From NCBI GenBank assembly GCA_021773355.1, contig JAJFKE010000023.1:1-64000 (forward strand): DNA of 64,000 nucleotides, written 5' to 3'. The stretch comes from Gammaproteobacteria bacterium. Lineage in GTDB: Bacteria > Pseudomonadota > Gammaproteobacteria > Pseudomonadales > Pseudohongiellaceae. Numbering within the stretch: the first letter of the stretch is position 1; every line of letters begins with the position of its first letter. The notes below the pieces were generated by a model that saw only the letters and a list, made by a program, of their open reading frames with translations, had not been told where the DNA came from and did not search any database. A program made the translations under genes and the position numbers. Positions 17,947 to 27,221 of the stretch are shown here, one piece after another.

Positions 17947-20523
17947 GTGACTAGCAGCCTTCTCTTCCAGGAAATTATATTGCGATCTTCTCTTTTAGAA
18001 TATCTATATAGGTACAGACTCATCCAACTCTCATATTTGGTGGCGATGATTTTTATCTATATATCAACATCCACCAGTTCACATGCAGCCGAGGACTCTA
18101 TTGCTCTAACACCCTTTAAGGGCAGCATTCCAGTAAGCAATTTTGTATACACTTCCAACTTCATTCAAGAACACATAACCGCAATGGAGGAAGATGCTCT
18201 CCGCTTCGCTCTGGAGCAGCTGATACCAAGTGTTGAGTCACTCTCCGTTGCAGAGAGCTCAGGATTCAGCTGGAATCTGAATTCACAAGATTCAATCATG
18301 AATGACTCCAGTACAGGTTTGCGGTGGTTCTATCTCGACTTGACGAACAACAGCGAAGTAGAACTGCAGATTTTAATCGAAGTAAAAGCTTTCCAGGGAG
18401 TTGGTTGGATTTATCGTGATGCTACGGGCAGCTATCAAGTTGTTCAGGCTTTGTATGAATCCTATATCGGAGGAAGAATAGTCTTCGACCGGGATTTCGT
18501 TCTTCCGATTGAGATAGCTGCTAACCAAACAAAGCGAGTATTCGGCTACGCCTATTCAATTTCTACGCCTCGTGAAGGATTCGTCAATCTGTGGGATCCA
18601 GAGAGCTTTAGAGAACAGCGCGCCAAGCAACATTTTGTAGATGGCGCGTACTATGGATTCCTACTGGCTCTGGTTTTTTACAGCTTGACCCTTTACCTAG
18701 CACTGAGGCAGATCCTTTATCTTTATGCAGGCTTATTTCAATTATGTGTAGGTGGCATCGTACTATTCGCGTCTGGATACTCTATTCTATTTGTCTTTCC
18801 TAACAATCTGGTCTACGCGATTCCTGCATTCGGCATTGTCTTTATACTCGTAGGAACATTTAGTGGCTTGTTTAGTATTTCTCTATTACAGATCAAGAAA
18901 TCAAATTCGTTGTTGTACAGAATATGGATGGCATTGATTATCTGGGGATTTATTCAGATTCCAATAGTTGCTTACTTCACTCTACCTTCCGGCATCGAAT
19001 CGAACGCGAACAGATTTCTCTTATCACTGAATGCCCTCATATTTGTTTTTTCGCAAGCTCTTCATATATACACATTGACCTTTTACTGGAAGCGAGCCAG
19101 AGTTGCAAAATACTGGTTCGCCGCGGTAACTCTTCAAGTGTGGTTGTTGGTAGCATTGCAGCTTGCTGGCACTACTGGCACTAACTTAGCCGAGTTATTA
19201 CGTTATATCGTCCAAGTATTTACAGTAATCAACGGTGTGATTTTGATATGGCTAATCAGTCATGTAATAAAGAACGAACAGCTGCAGCGCGAATTGGCAC
19301 AAGAGGAAGCATTGAACAATTTACAAATCGCAAATGACATTCAACAAAGCAAAACAAACTTCATTACCACTGCAGGTCACGATTTGCGCCAACCGTTGGA
19401 AGCAATACGATTACACCTCAATGCATTACAACAGAGTGCGTCAACAGAAACGAGGAACGTTTTGGATAAAGTGGGGAACAACGTCAAAGAGCTTTCTGCG
19501 CTACTCAGCAGTTTGATGAATCTCTCCAAATCAACCGTTCAAATTGACAATTCATCGAGTGAAGATTTTTTGCTTAATGATGTGTTGGACAGCCTCCACG
19601 AAGAAACAGAGCCTTTTGCAAAGCAAAAAGGATTGGTTTTAAAAATTCAAAGCACACCGATCTCAGTGCATACAAGCAAGGTCGGATTAACACAAATTAT
19701 CAGAAACATAATGAACAATAGCATCAAATTCACCAAAGATGGAGAAGTCAAGATCGAAGTTGAAGACCTGGGCACAAGCGTTGCAATTCGCGTAATAGAT
19801 GCTGGCTGCGGAATACCGGAGCAAGAACTGAATGAAATTTTCACCGAGTTTTATCAACTAGATAAACAAGGGCCAGGTGTTGAGAATGGTATGGGTCTGG
19901 GGCTATCAATCGTGGAAAGACTGACAAAATCATTGGCTATACCAATCCACGTGGATTCTAAAGTCGGCGTAGGAACAAGTTTTGAGCTGCATGTTCGAAA
20001 ATCAGCCACACCGATTGCGGTCAGCCCGCCATCAAGAAATCCAACATCGTTAAGTGGCATTCGAATTGCGATTCTGAACCCTAACTCTTCGAATGGCTCT
20101 AATCTCAAATTATTAATGGAACAATGGGGGGCAATGGTCAGCGTCTTTCCAGATGTGGAGTCTGCCGAGCAGTACATTTCAATTCATAGCTGGCTGCCCG
20201 ATCTGATTGTTGCCACCGAAAAGTGTTATCAACAATTAGCCGAAGACGCTGAGAAATTGCCTGAGCAGGAATGTGATTCAATTTCTAGGAAATTAGACCC
20301 ATCTCTTAACTCATCAAAGCGGTTTTTTTCCAACTTCACAAGTTCGGCCATCCCAACAGTAGTTCTATATCAAACTACTGATAACAATGAGACTCATAAT
20401 AAATCGAGGATTGCTAAGAAAATTAGTAGCAACAACAGAAGCCACCATTGGTTTGAAGACCCAATTGATCCGGGCGTATTGCGATCTTTTATCCAACGAA
20501 TGGTGGTGAGCCCAGCCAACTAG
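17947..20523 (+). CDS. 7TM-DISM sensor histidine kinase with degenerate receiver
   Basis: 858 residues. Signal segment about 25-47, then an external 7TMR-DISMED2-type beta-sandwich (about 60-220), seven membrane helices (about 230-440, the 7TMR-DISM layout), a short coiled coil and the HisKA domain with H in TTAGHDLRQPLEAI, the HDLRQPL class. The HATPase boxes are complete (NIMNNSIKF, DAGCGIP, GMGLGLSIVERL). A C-terminal receiver-like domain (about 690-855) starts IRIAILNPNSS and lacks both the acidic pair and the phosphate-accepting Asp (PDLIVATEK), so it is a pseudo-receiver. The GTG start is preceded by GGGAAG. The regulator gene converging from the right is the likely partner. Confidence 0.8.
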   Translation: MTSSLLFQEIILRSSLLEYLYRYRLIQLSYLVAMIFIYISTSTSSHAAEDSIALTPFKGSIPVSNFVYTSNFIQEHITAMEEDALRFALEQLIPSVESLSVAESSGFSWNLNSQDSIMNDSSTGLRWFYLDLTNNSEVELQILIEVKAFQGVGWIYRDATGSYQVVQALYESYIGGRIVFDRDFVLPIEIAANQTKRVFGYAYSISTPREGFVNLWDPESFREQRAKQHFVDGAYYGFLLALVFYSLTLYLALRQILYLYAGLFQLCVGGIVLFASGYSILFVFPNNLVYAIPAFGIVFILVGTFSGLFSISLLQIKKSNSLLYRIWMALIIWGFIQIPIVAYFTLPSGIESNANRFLLSLNALIFVFSQALHIYTLTFYWKRARVAKYWFAAVTLQVWLLVALQLAGTTGTNLAELLRYIVQVFTVINGVILIWLISHVIKNEQLQRELAQEEALNNLQIANDIQQSKTNFITTAGHDLRQPLEAIRLHLNALQQSASTETRNVLDKVGNNVKELSALLSSLMNLSKSTVQIDNSSSEDFLLNDVLDSLHEETEPFAKQKGLVLKIQSTPISVHTSKVGLTQIIRNIMNNSIKFTKDGEVKIEVEDLGTSVAIRVIDAGCGIPEQELNEIFTEFYQLDKQGPGVENGMGLGLSIVERLTKSLAIPIHVDSKVGVGTSFELHVRKSATPIAVSPPSRNPTSLSGIRIAILNPNSSNGSNLKLLMEQWGAMVSVFPDVESAEQYISIHSWLPDLIVATEKCYQQLAEDAEKLPEQECDSISRKLDPSLNSSKRFFSNFTSSAIPTVVLYQTTDNNETHNKSRIAKKISSNNRSHHWFEDPIDPGVLRSFIQRMVVSPAN

Positions 20524-20564
20524 TAACTAAGGTTTTCTAGGCCCCATTGATTCAACATATAAAC

Positions 20565-21242
20565 TTATCTCAACCTTGCCTTCTTCGCAGTTCGCAAACA
20601 ATTCACCCTGTTGTTAACACCAAATATCGTATAAATATGATGAATATGGGTTTTTACGGTCGCCAAACTAATGTGAAGCACTTGTGCCATCTCCTGATTG
20701 CTTAAGCCTCTATCCATGAGACTCAGAATTTCGATCTGCCTCTTGGTTAGTTTAATTTCTATGTGACTATGTTCTTTAATCGAATTTTCGTCACTCGCTG
20801 TTGAACTGCCAAATTCCACGTTTCCTGACTTTCTATTTAAGTGAATGCTACCGATCAACTTCTTTGGAATATGCATCTCTCCATTTTTACAACGATCGAT
20901 TACATTAATAATTTCTTCCACACTGTAATACTTTGGAGCAAATCCCAATATACCTAATGAATAGAGTTGCTGAATAATGTCCACATCTTCGATCGAAGAC
21001 ATAACCAGAATCGGTACGAAATTACTCATCGCGTTCAAATGTTTGACAAGCTCAACACCGCCAAGACCGGGCATCATAATATCGATGATAAGTAGATCAA
21101 ATTGAGCGCACCCTAACAATGAGGCCGGGACTAACTCAGCATCCGATTCGAAGCTGAATCTAAACTCAGGACGCCGAACCTGTATTGCCGCTATCAGCCC
21201 CTCACAAAATGAAACGTGATCATCTACAATTAATATTTTCAT
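20565..21242 (-). CDS. NarL/LuxR-type response regulator
   Basis: 225 residues from the ATG at 21242 (MKILIVDDH), chosen because the receiver begins there; a longer start at 21290 adds 16 residues without family support. The receiver has D7-D8, phosphate-accepting D54 (LLIIDIMMPG), S/T and K positions (VMSS, PKYY region). A linker leads to the LuxR helix-turn-helix (KLTKRQIEILSLMDRGLSNQ, HISLATVKTHIHHIYTIFGV). It converges on the 7TM-DISM kinase with 41 bp between stops, so the two probably form one two-component system although not in one operon. In the receiver the usual K is replaced around PKYYSVEE by P-K, which keeps the lysine. Confidence 0.85.
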   Translation of the reverse strand: MKILIVDDHVSFCEGLIAAIQVRRPEFRFSFESDAELVPASLLGCAQFDLLIIDIMMPGLGGVELVKHLNAMSNFVPILVMSSIEDVDIIQQLYSLGILGFAPKYYSVEEIINVIDRCKNGEMHIPKKLIGSIHLNRKSGNVEFGSSTASDENSIKEHSHIEIKLTKRQIEILSLMDRGLSNQEMAQVLHISLATVKTHIHHIYTIFGVNNRVNCLRTAKKARLR

Positions 21243-21537
21243 TTGTATTGGACACGACTCCTTAAACTGACGTTTAGTCGCTGCGACCACGAATCACCTC
21301 TCGAATCGATTTCTTTCGCAATCATTATCTAATTTGTTAACTGGAGCAACTTTTCTCACGAAGGGAGACTCACAACTTAGTAACTTAAGGCGTCGAATCA
21401 TCAAGATTGATGTTTTCGAGGCAGCTACAAGCTCGTCCTTGTTCGACTCATTTGGGTACCGCCTGTGGGCTCAAAGCTAATATCCTTCCGATTTCCGTTG
21501 ATGTTAGTCCAAGTTCATCAATGCCCCAGTGACGTAT
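21243..21537. other. 295-bp intergenic stretch
   Basis: No gene, RNA or convincing terminator is seen. A small CATCAA/TTGATG inverted repeat lies near 21400. Confidence 0.3.
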
Positions 21538-22537
21538 TCAGAATTTAGCTCGAAGGAACACCCATTGCTCACATTTCATTTCTACCACTACTGTGAATGG
21601 ACCATTTTTACCAGTTCGACCCAAAAAGAAAGTCCCACCGACTGACATCGACTCACTCGTCACAAATTTCACCAACTCTTCCTCGTAATTCACTGCCAGA
21701 TTAAGGCTGAAATCTACACCCTCACCGGTATAGTCCAGGCTCTTCTTGGCAGATCCAGACTTAAATTTTGCCACCATACTGTCAGCGTAAAAATCCGCAA
21801 GCAGAACGCTACCATTAGCTGCCTTACTCTGCACCTCGTGCATTGTTTTTCGAACGTCGGCTTCCGACAAATAAAGAGTGACCCCTTCCCAGAGAAAGAG
21901 TGTCTTCTTAGCTGGATCGAAGCCGGATTCGATCAATTTTTCGAATATGCCCTCCTTGCCAAAATCGACAGTCACAAAACTTACATGATCGCAGGGAATA
22001 CCTGCCGATTCTGAGAAGGCGAGTTTGTGTTGCTGTACACTGGTCTGATCCAGCTCAAAGATGGATACGCCCTTCCGGCACAAATATCCATATGCTCGCA
22101 TATCGTATGCCTGCACCCATGACCACGAACTGCTCTACCTGCTCAATTACCCGTTCGATAATGCGATCGAAATATAAGGTTCCAGCTATGACAAGGTCAG
22201 CCATAGTCTCTAATCCAGACTCGGGTACATGTGGATAAAAGAAAAGTCTGCCTGAAATTTTATATTTCACCCACAACGGAAACAGACACAACCACAGCCC
22301 AACCTAAGAAGTATTCGGCAAGACAGCTACCAGCTTGGCGCTTGCTTCGTCATCGCGCATACCAAAAATATGCATGGTCCAGCGATCGTTTAGTACTTCT
22401 ATGGCGATCTGGGAAATACCGAGTCTCTTACTTACCACCATCTGCTTATAGCCAACGAGTATTACACCCAGAATGCTAAACGGGATAAATACGATCTGAA
22501 GTGGGATATAAATTACTAGACTTATGATGTTCTTGAA
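21538..22537 (-). pseudogene. Class I SAM-dependent methyltransferase (TIGR00027/LCMT-like), decayed
   Basis: The C-terminal 190 codons (from about 22110) read VFELDQ-like SAM-site residues (ISIFELDQTSVQQHKL), LFLWEGVTLYLSEADVRKTM and a final basic strand. Upstream parts lie in other states: YFDRIIERVIEQVEQFVVMGAG in a second frame to about 22108, and before an in-frame TAG at 22304-22306 the membrane-type N-terminus IPLQIVFIPFSILGVILVGY, KQMVVSKRLG, LNDRWTMHIFGMRDDEASAK. The expected start codon (before KNIISLVIYIPLQ) reads TTC. So at least three lesions are present: lost start, stop and frameshift at the GAGYDxRAY motif. The family methylates carboxyl or hydroxyl groups of lipids or polyketides. 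Confidence 0.75.
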
Positions 22538-22663
22538 TGTGTCTATACGCTGCTAAGAATGTTTGTCGTATTCTACAGTAACCGCATAGGGCGCATACAA
22601 AACCGCTCAGGATAGCCTATTAGGATGGCATTAAATCGCTAAGGCTACGAACCCATTCCACAC

Positions 22664-22692
22664 TCTATCACACACTTCGATTTCGTACTTTT
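22664..22692. repeat. Short dispersed repeat, copy 2
   Basis: Second copy of the sequence at 16295-16323; lies between the decayed methyltransferase and the deleted gene copy at 22714. Confidence 0.35.
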
Positions 22693-22713
22693 AACTCGTT
22701 GATCTTATTAATG

Positions 22714-22866
22714 AATCGGAATCATGAGATGCGCACCTTGTGTTCCTTCATGCATCATCCAAGGCGTGCCTTTACCGGCAAGCGCGTTAGAGCACTGCGC
22801 TGCACCGGTGACAGGACTGCAGCGTGTAAACCCATCGTCGCCCTTGGGCTCACACTCAACTTGTTG
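22714..22866 (-). pseudogene. Internally deleted copy of the gene at 23900-24490
   Basis: Positions 22714-22780 match 23933-24005 (the C-terminal codons, including HLMIPIN and the K-G-T-P-W-M-M region) with few mismatches. Positions 22802-22866 match about 24238-24300 (the N-V-E-C-Q-P-K-N and F-T-R-C-S-P-V region). About 220 bp of the parent between these blocks is missing. Orientation is the same as the parent, so this is a tandem direct duplication now separated by an alpha/beta hydrolase gene. It has no start and cannot be functional. Confidence 0.8.
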
Positions 22867-22918
22867 AGTTAGCTCGATATTTCCTGAGGATATCTCAGAC
22901 GGAACTCCCCATTTATTG

Positions 22919-23701
22919 TTATGTCAAGTTTTCTATGAACTCCCTGATTGCGGCATTGACGATCTGCGGATGGGTCATGTTTGCTGCGTGTGCGGCACCC
23001 GGCACCCGAATCAGGCCCCGACAGTCCGGTATCTTCTTGCTTAGTGTTTCTGCCGTTTCGATAGGTATGGCGTGATCTTCTTCGCCATGTACTAGTAATA
23101 CAGGGCAGCTAATTTCTGCCATACGATCATCGATTCCGTCCCTTGTGAGTAGAGTTTCGGCTGGGTATTTCAGGCTGTAACGGTCCCGCGATTCCCAGAT
23201 TTTTATCCATTTTTCCGTCAGCTCAGGTTCGTTAATGATTATGCTGGCAACGGTTTCGCCAACTTCACCCAGTGGTTCGTCACTCATCCAGTGTGCCATC
23301 ATCTGCTGGTAGCCTGCCAGCACTTCGGGAGGATCAACATGGGTGCCAGAGTCGATCAACACCAGTGCAATCACCCGGTTCGGGTATTTGAGCGTCGCTC
23401 GCAATGAAAGAAAGCCACCCTGTGACATGCCCAGCAATACGGCTTGATCCAGGCCAAGATGATCCATTAACGCCACCAGGTCGTCAGCAGAATCCCAATA
23501 GCTAAAAGGCCCTGTCGCCGGCGTATCGCCAAAACCCCGTTCATCCCAGCAAATACAGCGATAGTCTTTCGAGAAATGTTCAACCTGGGCATCAAACATG
23601 GTTTTGTCCATGAGAAAACCGTGGCTGAAGATGAGCGCCGCCAGGTCGGTTTCGGTGTCGCTGAAAGCGATATTCTGTCCGTTGATATTCGCTATTGGCA
23701 T
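22919..23701 (-). CDS. Alpha/beta hydrolase (esterase/lactonase type)
   Basis: 260 residues, no signal peptide, cytoplasmic. Catalytic triad visible: S93 in GMSQGG, D209 in HGEEDHAIP, H238 in PGAAHAANMTHP. The oxyanion segment is IFSHGFLMD and the strand-turn CICWDERGFGDTPA matches the family. Length is typical of carboxylesterases, 3-oxoadipate enol-lactonases and epoxide hydrolases; the D-E-R-G-F-G version fits esterases better. AAGGA lies 6 bases before the ATG. It is flanked by a gene and its deleted copy in the same direction, suggesting it arrived with, or was bracketed by, that duplication. Confidence 0.85.
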   Translation of the reverse strand: MPIANINGQNIAFSDTETDLAALIFSHGFLMDKTMFDAQVEHFSKDYRCICWDERGFGDTPATGPFSYWDSADDLVALMDHLGLDQAVLLGMSQGGFLSLRATLKYPNRVIALVLIDSGTHVDPPEVLAGYQQMMAHWMSDEPLGEVGETVASIIINEPELTEKWIKIWESRDRYSLKYPAETLLTRDGIDDRMAEISCPVLLVHGEEDHAIPIETAETLSKKIPDCRGLIRVPGAAHAANMTHPQIVNAAIREFIENLT

Positions 23702-23899
23702 AATATTCCTTCGATCACTAAGCAGGGTGAGTATAGGAAAGATAAAGGTTATCTCAATTCATAATACCGTCATCCACTATGATTCTATTTTTCGTGAAGC
23801 TGCACCATTTTTGTTACTCCCACTTTCGAACTTCTTAAATCTTCTCTGCAAAGAATTAAGTTGTTGAGTTGTGAGAGTCCCTATTCCCTTTCGAACAAA

Positions 23900-24490
23900 T
23901 TACGGCTGATTCGAAAGCGAAGTGCCATTAATCGGAATCATGAGATGCGCACCTGGTGTTCCTTCACGCATCATCCAGGGCGTGCCTTTACCGGCAAGTG
24001 CGTTAGAGCGTTGTGGTCCCGTTGGCATACCAAGATCCGCCGCGGTAGCATTCGGCAGCGATACCACCCACAACAACTGAATTCGATCACTTTTATCGTA
24101 GAGTCTATAACTCAACGAACCGAATACTCGCGGTTTGATCGTGCCGTTTTTTTCAGCAGCCAACAAGGCGGCCTGAATCTCATCTGCAGACAAACCCTGG
24201 GCTGTCAGCTTCGCGCTAAGATCGCGCCGCGCCGCGCTGGCGACAGGACTGCAGCGTGTAAACCCGTCGTCGTTCTTGGGCTGGCACTCTACTTGGTTGC
24301 TGCCGGCCCGCAGCACAATACGGGCACCCGTATCGGGGTCATAAGTATAAACCGTAGCACCGGCCCGTAAATCCTCCGGCAGCGGGAGTACCGCTGCAGC
24401 AATCACCTCGTCAACCGATTGCGCTCCTGCTTGAAACGATGTAAACAAACCGATAAGAAGCACACTAATTATTCGTTGGAAACCTGTCAT
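23900..24490 (-). CDS. Exported protein of unknown function
   Basis: 196 residues with a clear signal peptide (1-23, AGA-Q) and GGAGG 5 bases before the start. The mature protein has DPDTGARIVLRAGSNQVECQ, a Cys pair (C-Q-P-K and R-C-S-P) likely in a disulfide, a helical middle (LTAQGLSADEIQAALLAAEK) and a C-terminal stretch P-W-M-M-R-E-G-T-P-G-A-H-L-M-I-P. I do not recognise the family. A shortened second copy lies at 22714-22866, so this gene has duplicated at least once here. Confidence 0.6.
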   Translation of the reverse strand: MTGFQRIISVLLIGLFTSFQAGAQSVDEVIAAAVLPLPEDLRAGATVYTYDPDTGARIVLRAGSNQVECQPKNDDGFTRCSPVASAARRDLSAKLTAQGLSADEIQAALLAAEKNGTIKPRVFGSLSYRLYDKSDRIQLLWVVSLPNATAADLGMPTGPQRSNALAGKGTPWMMREGTPGAHLMIPINGTSLSNQP

Positions 24491-24812
24491 TCTAACCTCC
24501 AGTACTGTTTGAAATATCTGTGGAAACGCGCGAGCTGTAAAAGCTCATCTTAGAACGCGCCACGCCCACAGGGCAACAGCCTCCAGAGAACAAATGAAGA
24601 ATTATCAGATGGGTCACCGGCGACCATCTGCGCGCACGGAACCGACAGGCTAACGGCAAAGTTTTTAAGCTGTCAGTATCTTCAGGCTGTACCTGAAATT
24701 GGCCGCTGGTTCTGCAATAAGTCCAACGCAATTGTTGGGCCATCTTCCCTCTTTCATCACTTTCGCTTCGAGCATACAATGGCTCTCAGCCCTTGCCTCC
24801 GATACCCAGACC
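24491..24812. other. 322-bp divergent intergenic region
   Basis: Separates the minus-strand exported protein from the plus-strand cytochrome gene; must hold both promoters. I see no strong consensus box, hairpin or small gene in it. Confidence 0.35.
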
Positions 24813-25601
24813 ATGAAATCCAGTCATTTCCTAACTTTCTGCTCTCTGCTGCTACTCACTGTAAGCGGTAGCCACGGGCAGCAGAATCCACCCAGTATCG
24901 AACAGCTACTGAATGAACCCTTTCTGGATGACTATTACTCGAATGTGGTCTATGGCTATGAGATTGTTACTGATACCCAGAAAAACGCCAGCCGTTATGT
25001 GGGTAACAGCCTAAATTGCAGTAGTTGCCATCTGCAAGCAGGTACACAGAAAGAAGCCCTGCCTTTAAATGTGGCGGGTATGTACCCCAAATGGCGAGCA
25101 AAAAACGGCAAACGTAATGGTATCGGGCTGCGAATTCGTGAATGTTTTCTGTACAGCCTGGACGGCATCATGCCTCCAGAAGATGCGCCGGAAGTGCTGG
25201 CCATTGCGGCTTATGTGACTCACCTGTCCCAGGGACAGGTGTTGGGCGCAGAACCCGAGGGCCGTGGAGTGCCAACCCTACCCGACACAGGTTATGACCC
25301 CAATCCCGCCAATGGCCGTTCCGTATACTTGGAACAATGTTCCTCCTGTCACGGCATACAAGGCGAAGGGATTGGAGAAATGCCTGCTGTGTGGGGCTCG
25401 GATTCTTACAACAAAGGCGCTGGCATGAATCGTATCCGTGAAGCGGCTGGTTTTATCTGGGCCAATATGCCACTAGGCAATGGCAAGTCCCTGAGCCACC
25501 AGCAGGCACTGGACGTATCGGCATACCTGAACCTGCAATACCGCCCTGCAGACCCCAGAGGCAGTAAATTTTTCAAACTGCTGGAAGATCTGTTCAATTG
25601 A
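24813..25601 (+). CDS. Periplasmic diheme cytochrome c, TsdA-like (thiosulfate dehydrogenase family)
   Basis: 262 residues from the ATG at 24813, which directly begins a signal peptide (1-23); in-frame codons reach back to 24699 but give no export signal. Two heme sites: C69-S-S-C72-H73 and C176-S-S-C179-H180. Between them GYEIVTDTQKNASRYVGNSL, the conserved cysteine C111 (RIRECFLYS, 38 residues after H73) and ANMPLG with M219 match the TsdA plan, in which a cysteine is the sixth ligand of heme 1 and Lys/Met of heme 2. TsdA couples two thiosulfates to tetrathionate. The next gene, a SulP transporter, overlaps its stop by four bases, which supports a sulfur role. Confidence 0.75.
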   Translation: MKSSHFLTFCSLLLLTVSGSHGQQNPPSIEQLLNEPFLDDYYSNVVYGYEIVTDTQKNASRYVGNSLNCSSCHLQAGTQKEALPLNVAGMYPKWRAKNGKRNGIGLRIRECFLYSLDGIMPPEDAPEVLAIAAYVTHLSQGQVLGAEPEGRGVPTLPDTGYDPNPANGRSVYLEQCSSCHGIQGEGIGEMPAVWGSDSYNKGAGMNRIREAAGFIWANMPLGNGKSLSHQQALDVSAYLNLQYRPADPRGSKFFKLLEDLFN

Positions 25602-27169
25602 TCAAACAACTTCTCAAGGAAGCGACCCCTTCATTTGCCTGGAAGAACAAACTACACAGTTGGCGCGCAGAGATCTTTGCTGGTTTTGTCGGTGCCATAC
25701 TGGTAATTCCCCAGGGTATTACCTATGCCTACCTGGCCGGACTACAACCCGAATATGGCTTGTACTGCGCCATCTTCGTCACGCTTTTTTCCAGCATCCT
25801 GGGCACCTCATCGATGATGAGCGGCCCCAACACGGCTGTGGCCATTCTAATTGGGATAGCGGTGCTACCTCTGGCTGGGCGTGGCAGTCCGGTGTATATA
25901 GATTTTGTATTTCTACTTTGCATGATGGTGGGTTTGATTCAACTTCTGTTTTGGTTGTTACGTGGGGCTCGAATTTTTCAATATCTTTCCCCAGCAGCCA
26001 TATCTGGAATTTCCGCCGGGGCCGGCTTTCTAATTATCATGGCATCACTGGACAGTATTCTTGACCTATCTACCTTCCAGACCACTTTCTTCTATGAAAA
26101 ACTGTATGTCATTGTCAGTAGCGCAGAGGAATTGATAAACCCCTACAGTCTGGTTATTGGCGTCGCCACCATCATGGGAGGATATATCGGCCGTCGCTAT
26201 TCTCCACGCTATTACATCATCATCGCCGTCACTGCCGGCTATTTGTGTGGTTTATTGGTTGCGTTCATCTGGCCACAACCTGTTACCGAACTGGAGTATC
26301 TCGGGCGCATGCCGTTGCAGTGGCTACCGTTTAAGGTGCCCACGGTAAATATGGAATATCTGATGTCCAGTATAAAGTTAATACCCTATGCCATTACCAT
26401 TGCCTTTATCGGTCTCGCGCAATCTCTGATTATTGTGAGAGAACTTAAAATGGAGACCGATCAGAACATCAATCTGAACAAAGAAGTTTATGCCCAGGGT
26501 GTAGCTAATTTTCTCGCCCCCTTCTTTTCAAGTTTCGCCGGCTCCGGCAGTTTCAACAGAACCAAGGCCAACCAGAGTCTGGGCGCCTCCACTCCCTTTT
26601 CCGGCATCGCCGCCGCCGGTTTCGTGCTCATTCTCATTACCGTCCTCGGACCGATATTGACTTATATGCCAATGGCCGCCATGGCGGGCACACTATTTCT
26701 AGTGGGCACTGACATGATTAAATGGCGCGATGTAAAACACTACGCGCAGATTCGTTCTGAACTGTTCATTTATATCGCCACATTCATCAGCATCATATTT
26801 TTTGGCCTGGCCACAGGCATTGTGGTTGCGGTATTTCTATCGGTAAGCGTTTTCCTGGTTCGCATTAGCGAACTCGAACTCAAAGTAGAACACACAGACT
26901 CAGGTCCTCTGCTAAAAATTAAGGGGGCTTTGTTCTATGCCTCGGTGGCCCATCTCACAGAAAAATTCCAGAGTCATTTTGGGGAAGACCTCACCGTAGA
27001 TCTTCAATACACTACCCATATCGATCAATCAGCGGTTGATTTCTTTATTCGTGAATCGAAAAATATGGCTGCCAATGGAAGCAAGCTGACGCTTCTGACA
27101 AATAAACAACAACAACTCTTTCTCAGTAAACTGGGTGCAAACAGCGGTATTAATCTGGTTTCACTGTAG
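25598..27169 (+). CDS. SulP-family anion transporter with STAS domain
   Basis: 523 residues, inner membrane. About 12-14 helices from residue 28 (IFAGFVGAILVIPQGITYAY, the P-Q-G helix start and GLYCAIF are diagnostic) to about 430, including the family motif FASFFSSFAGSGSFNRT-like stretch (SSFAGSGSFNRTKANQSLG). A short C-terminal STAS domain (about 445-523) follows. The family moves sulfate, bicarbonate or other anions. The TTG start is inside the stop of the cytochrome gene (TTGA), so translation is coupled. Import or export of sulfate, thiosulfate or another oxyanion is inferred from this pairing; SulP also includes bicarbonate carriers. Confidence 0.85.
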   Translation: MIKQLLKEATPSFAWKNKLHSWRAEIFAGFVGAILVIPQGITYAYLAGLQPEYGLYCAIFVTLFSSILGTSSMMSGPNTAVAILIGIAVLPLAGRGSPVYIDFVFLLCMMVGLIQLLFWLLRGARIFQYLSPAAISGISAGAGFLIIMASLDSILDLSTFQTTFFYEKLYVIVSSAEELINPYSLVIGVATIMGGYIGRRYSPRYYIIIAVTAGYLCGLLVAFIWPQPVTELEYLGRMPLQWLPFKVPTVNMEYLMSSIKLIPYAITIAFIGLAQSLIIVRELKMETDQNINLNKEVYAQGVANFLAPFFSSFAGSGSFNRTKANQSLGASTPFSGIAAAGFVLILITVLGPILTYMPMAAMAGTLFLVGTDMIKWRDVKHYAQIRSELFIYIATFISIIFFGLATGIVVAVFLSVSVFLVRISELELKVEHTDSGPLLKIKGALFYASVAHLTEKFQSHFGEDLTVDLQYTTHIDQSAVDFFIRESKNMAANGSKLTLLTNKQQQLFLSKLGANSGINLVSL

Positions 27170-27221
27170 ATGTCATAACTATTTTAGCTCTTTAGCCTGA
27201 TTGCTTACGCAGGAGAACAAC

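Noticed and set aside
17832..17954. 40-codon frame before the 7TM-DISM kinase
   Set aside because: Only a modest AAGG site and no recognisable product; kept as part of the intergenic description and not as a gene.
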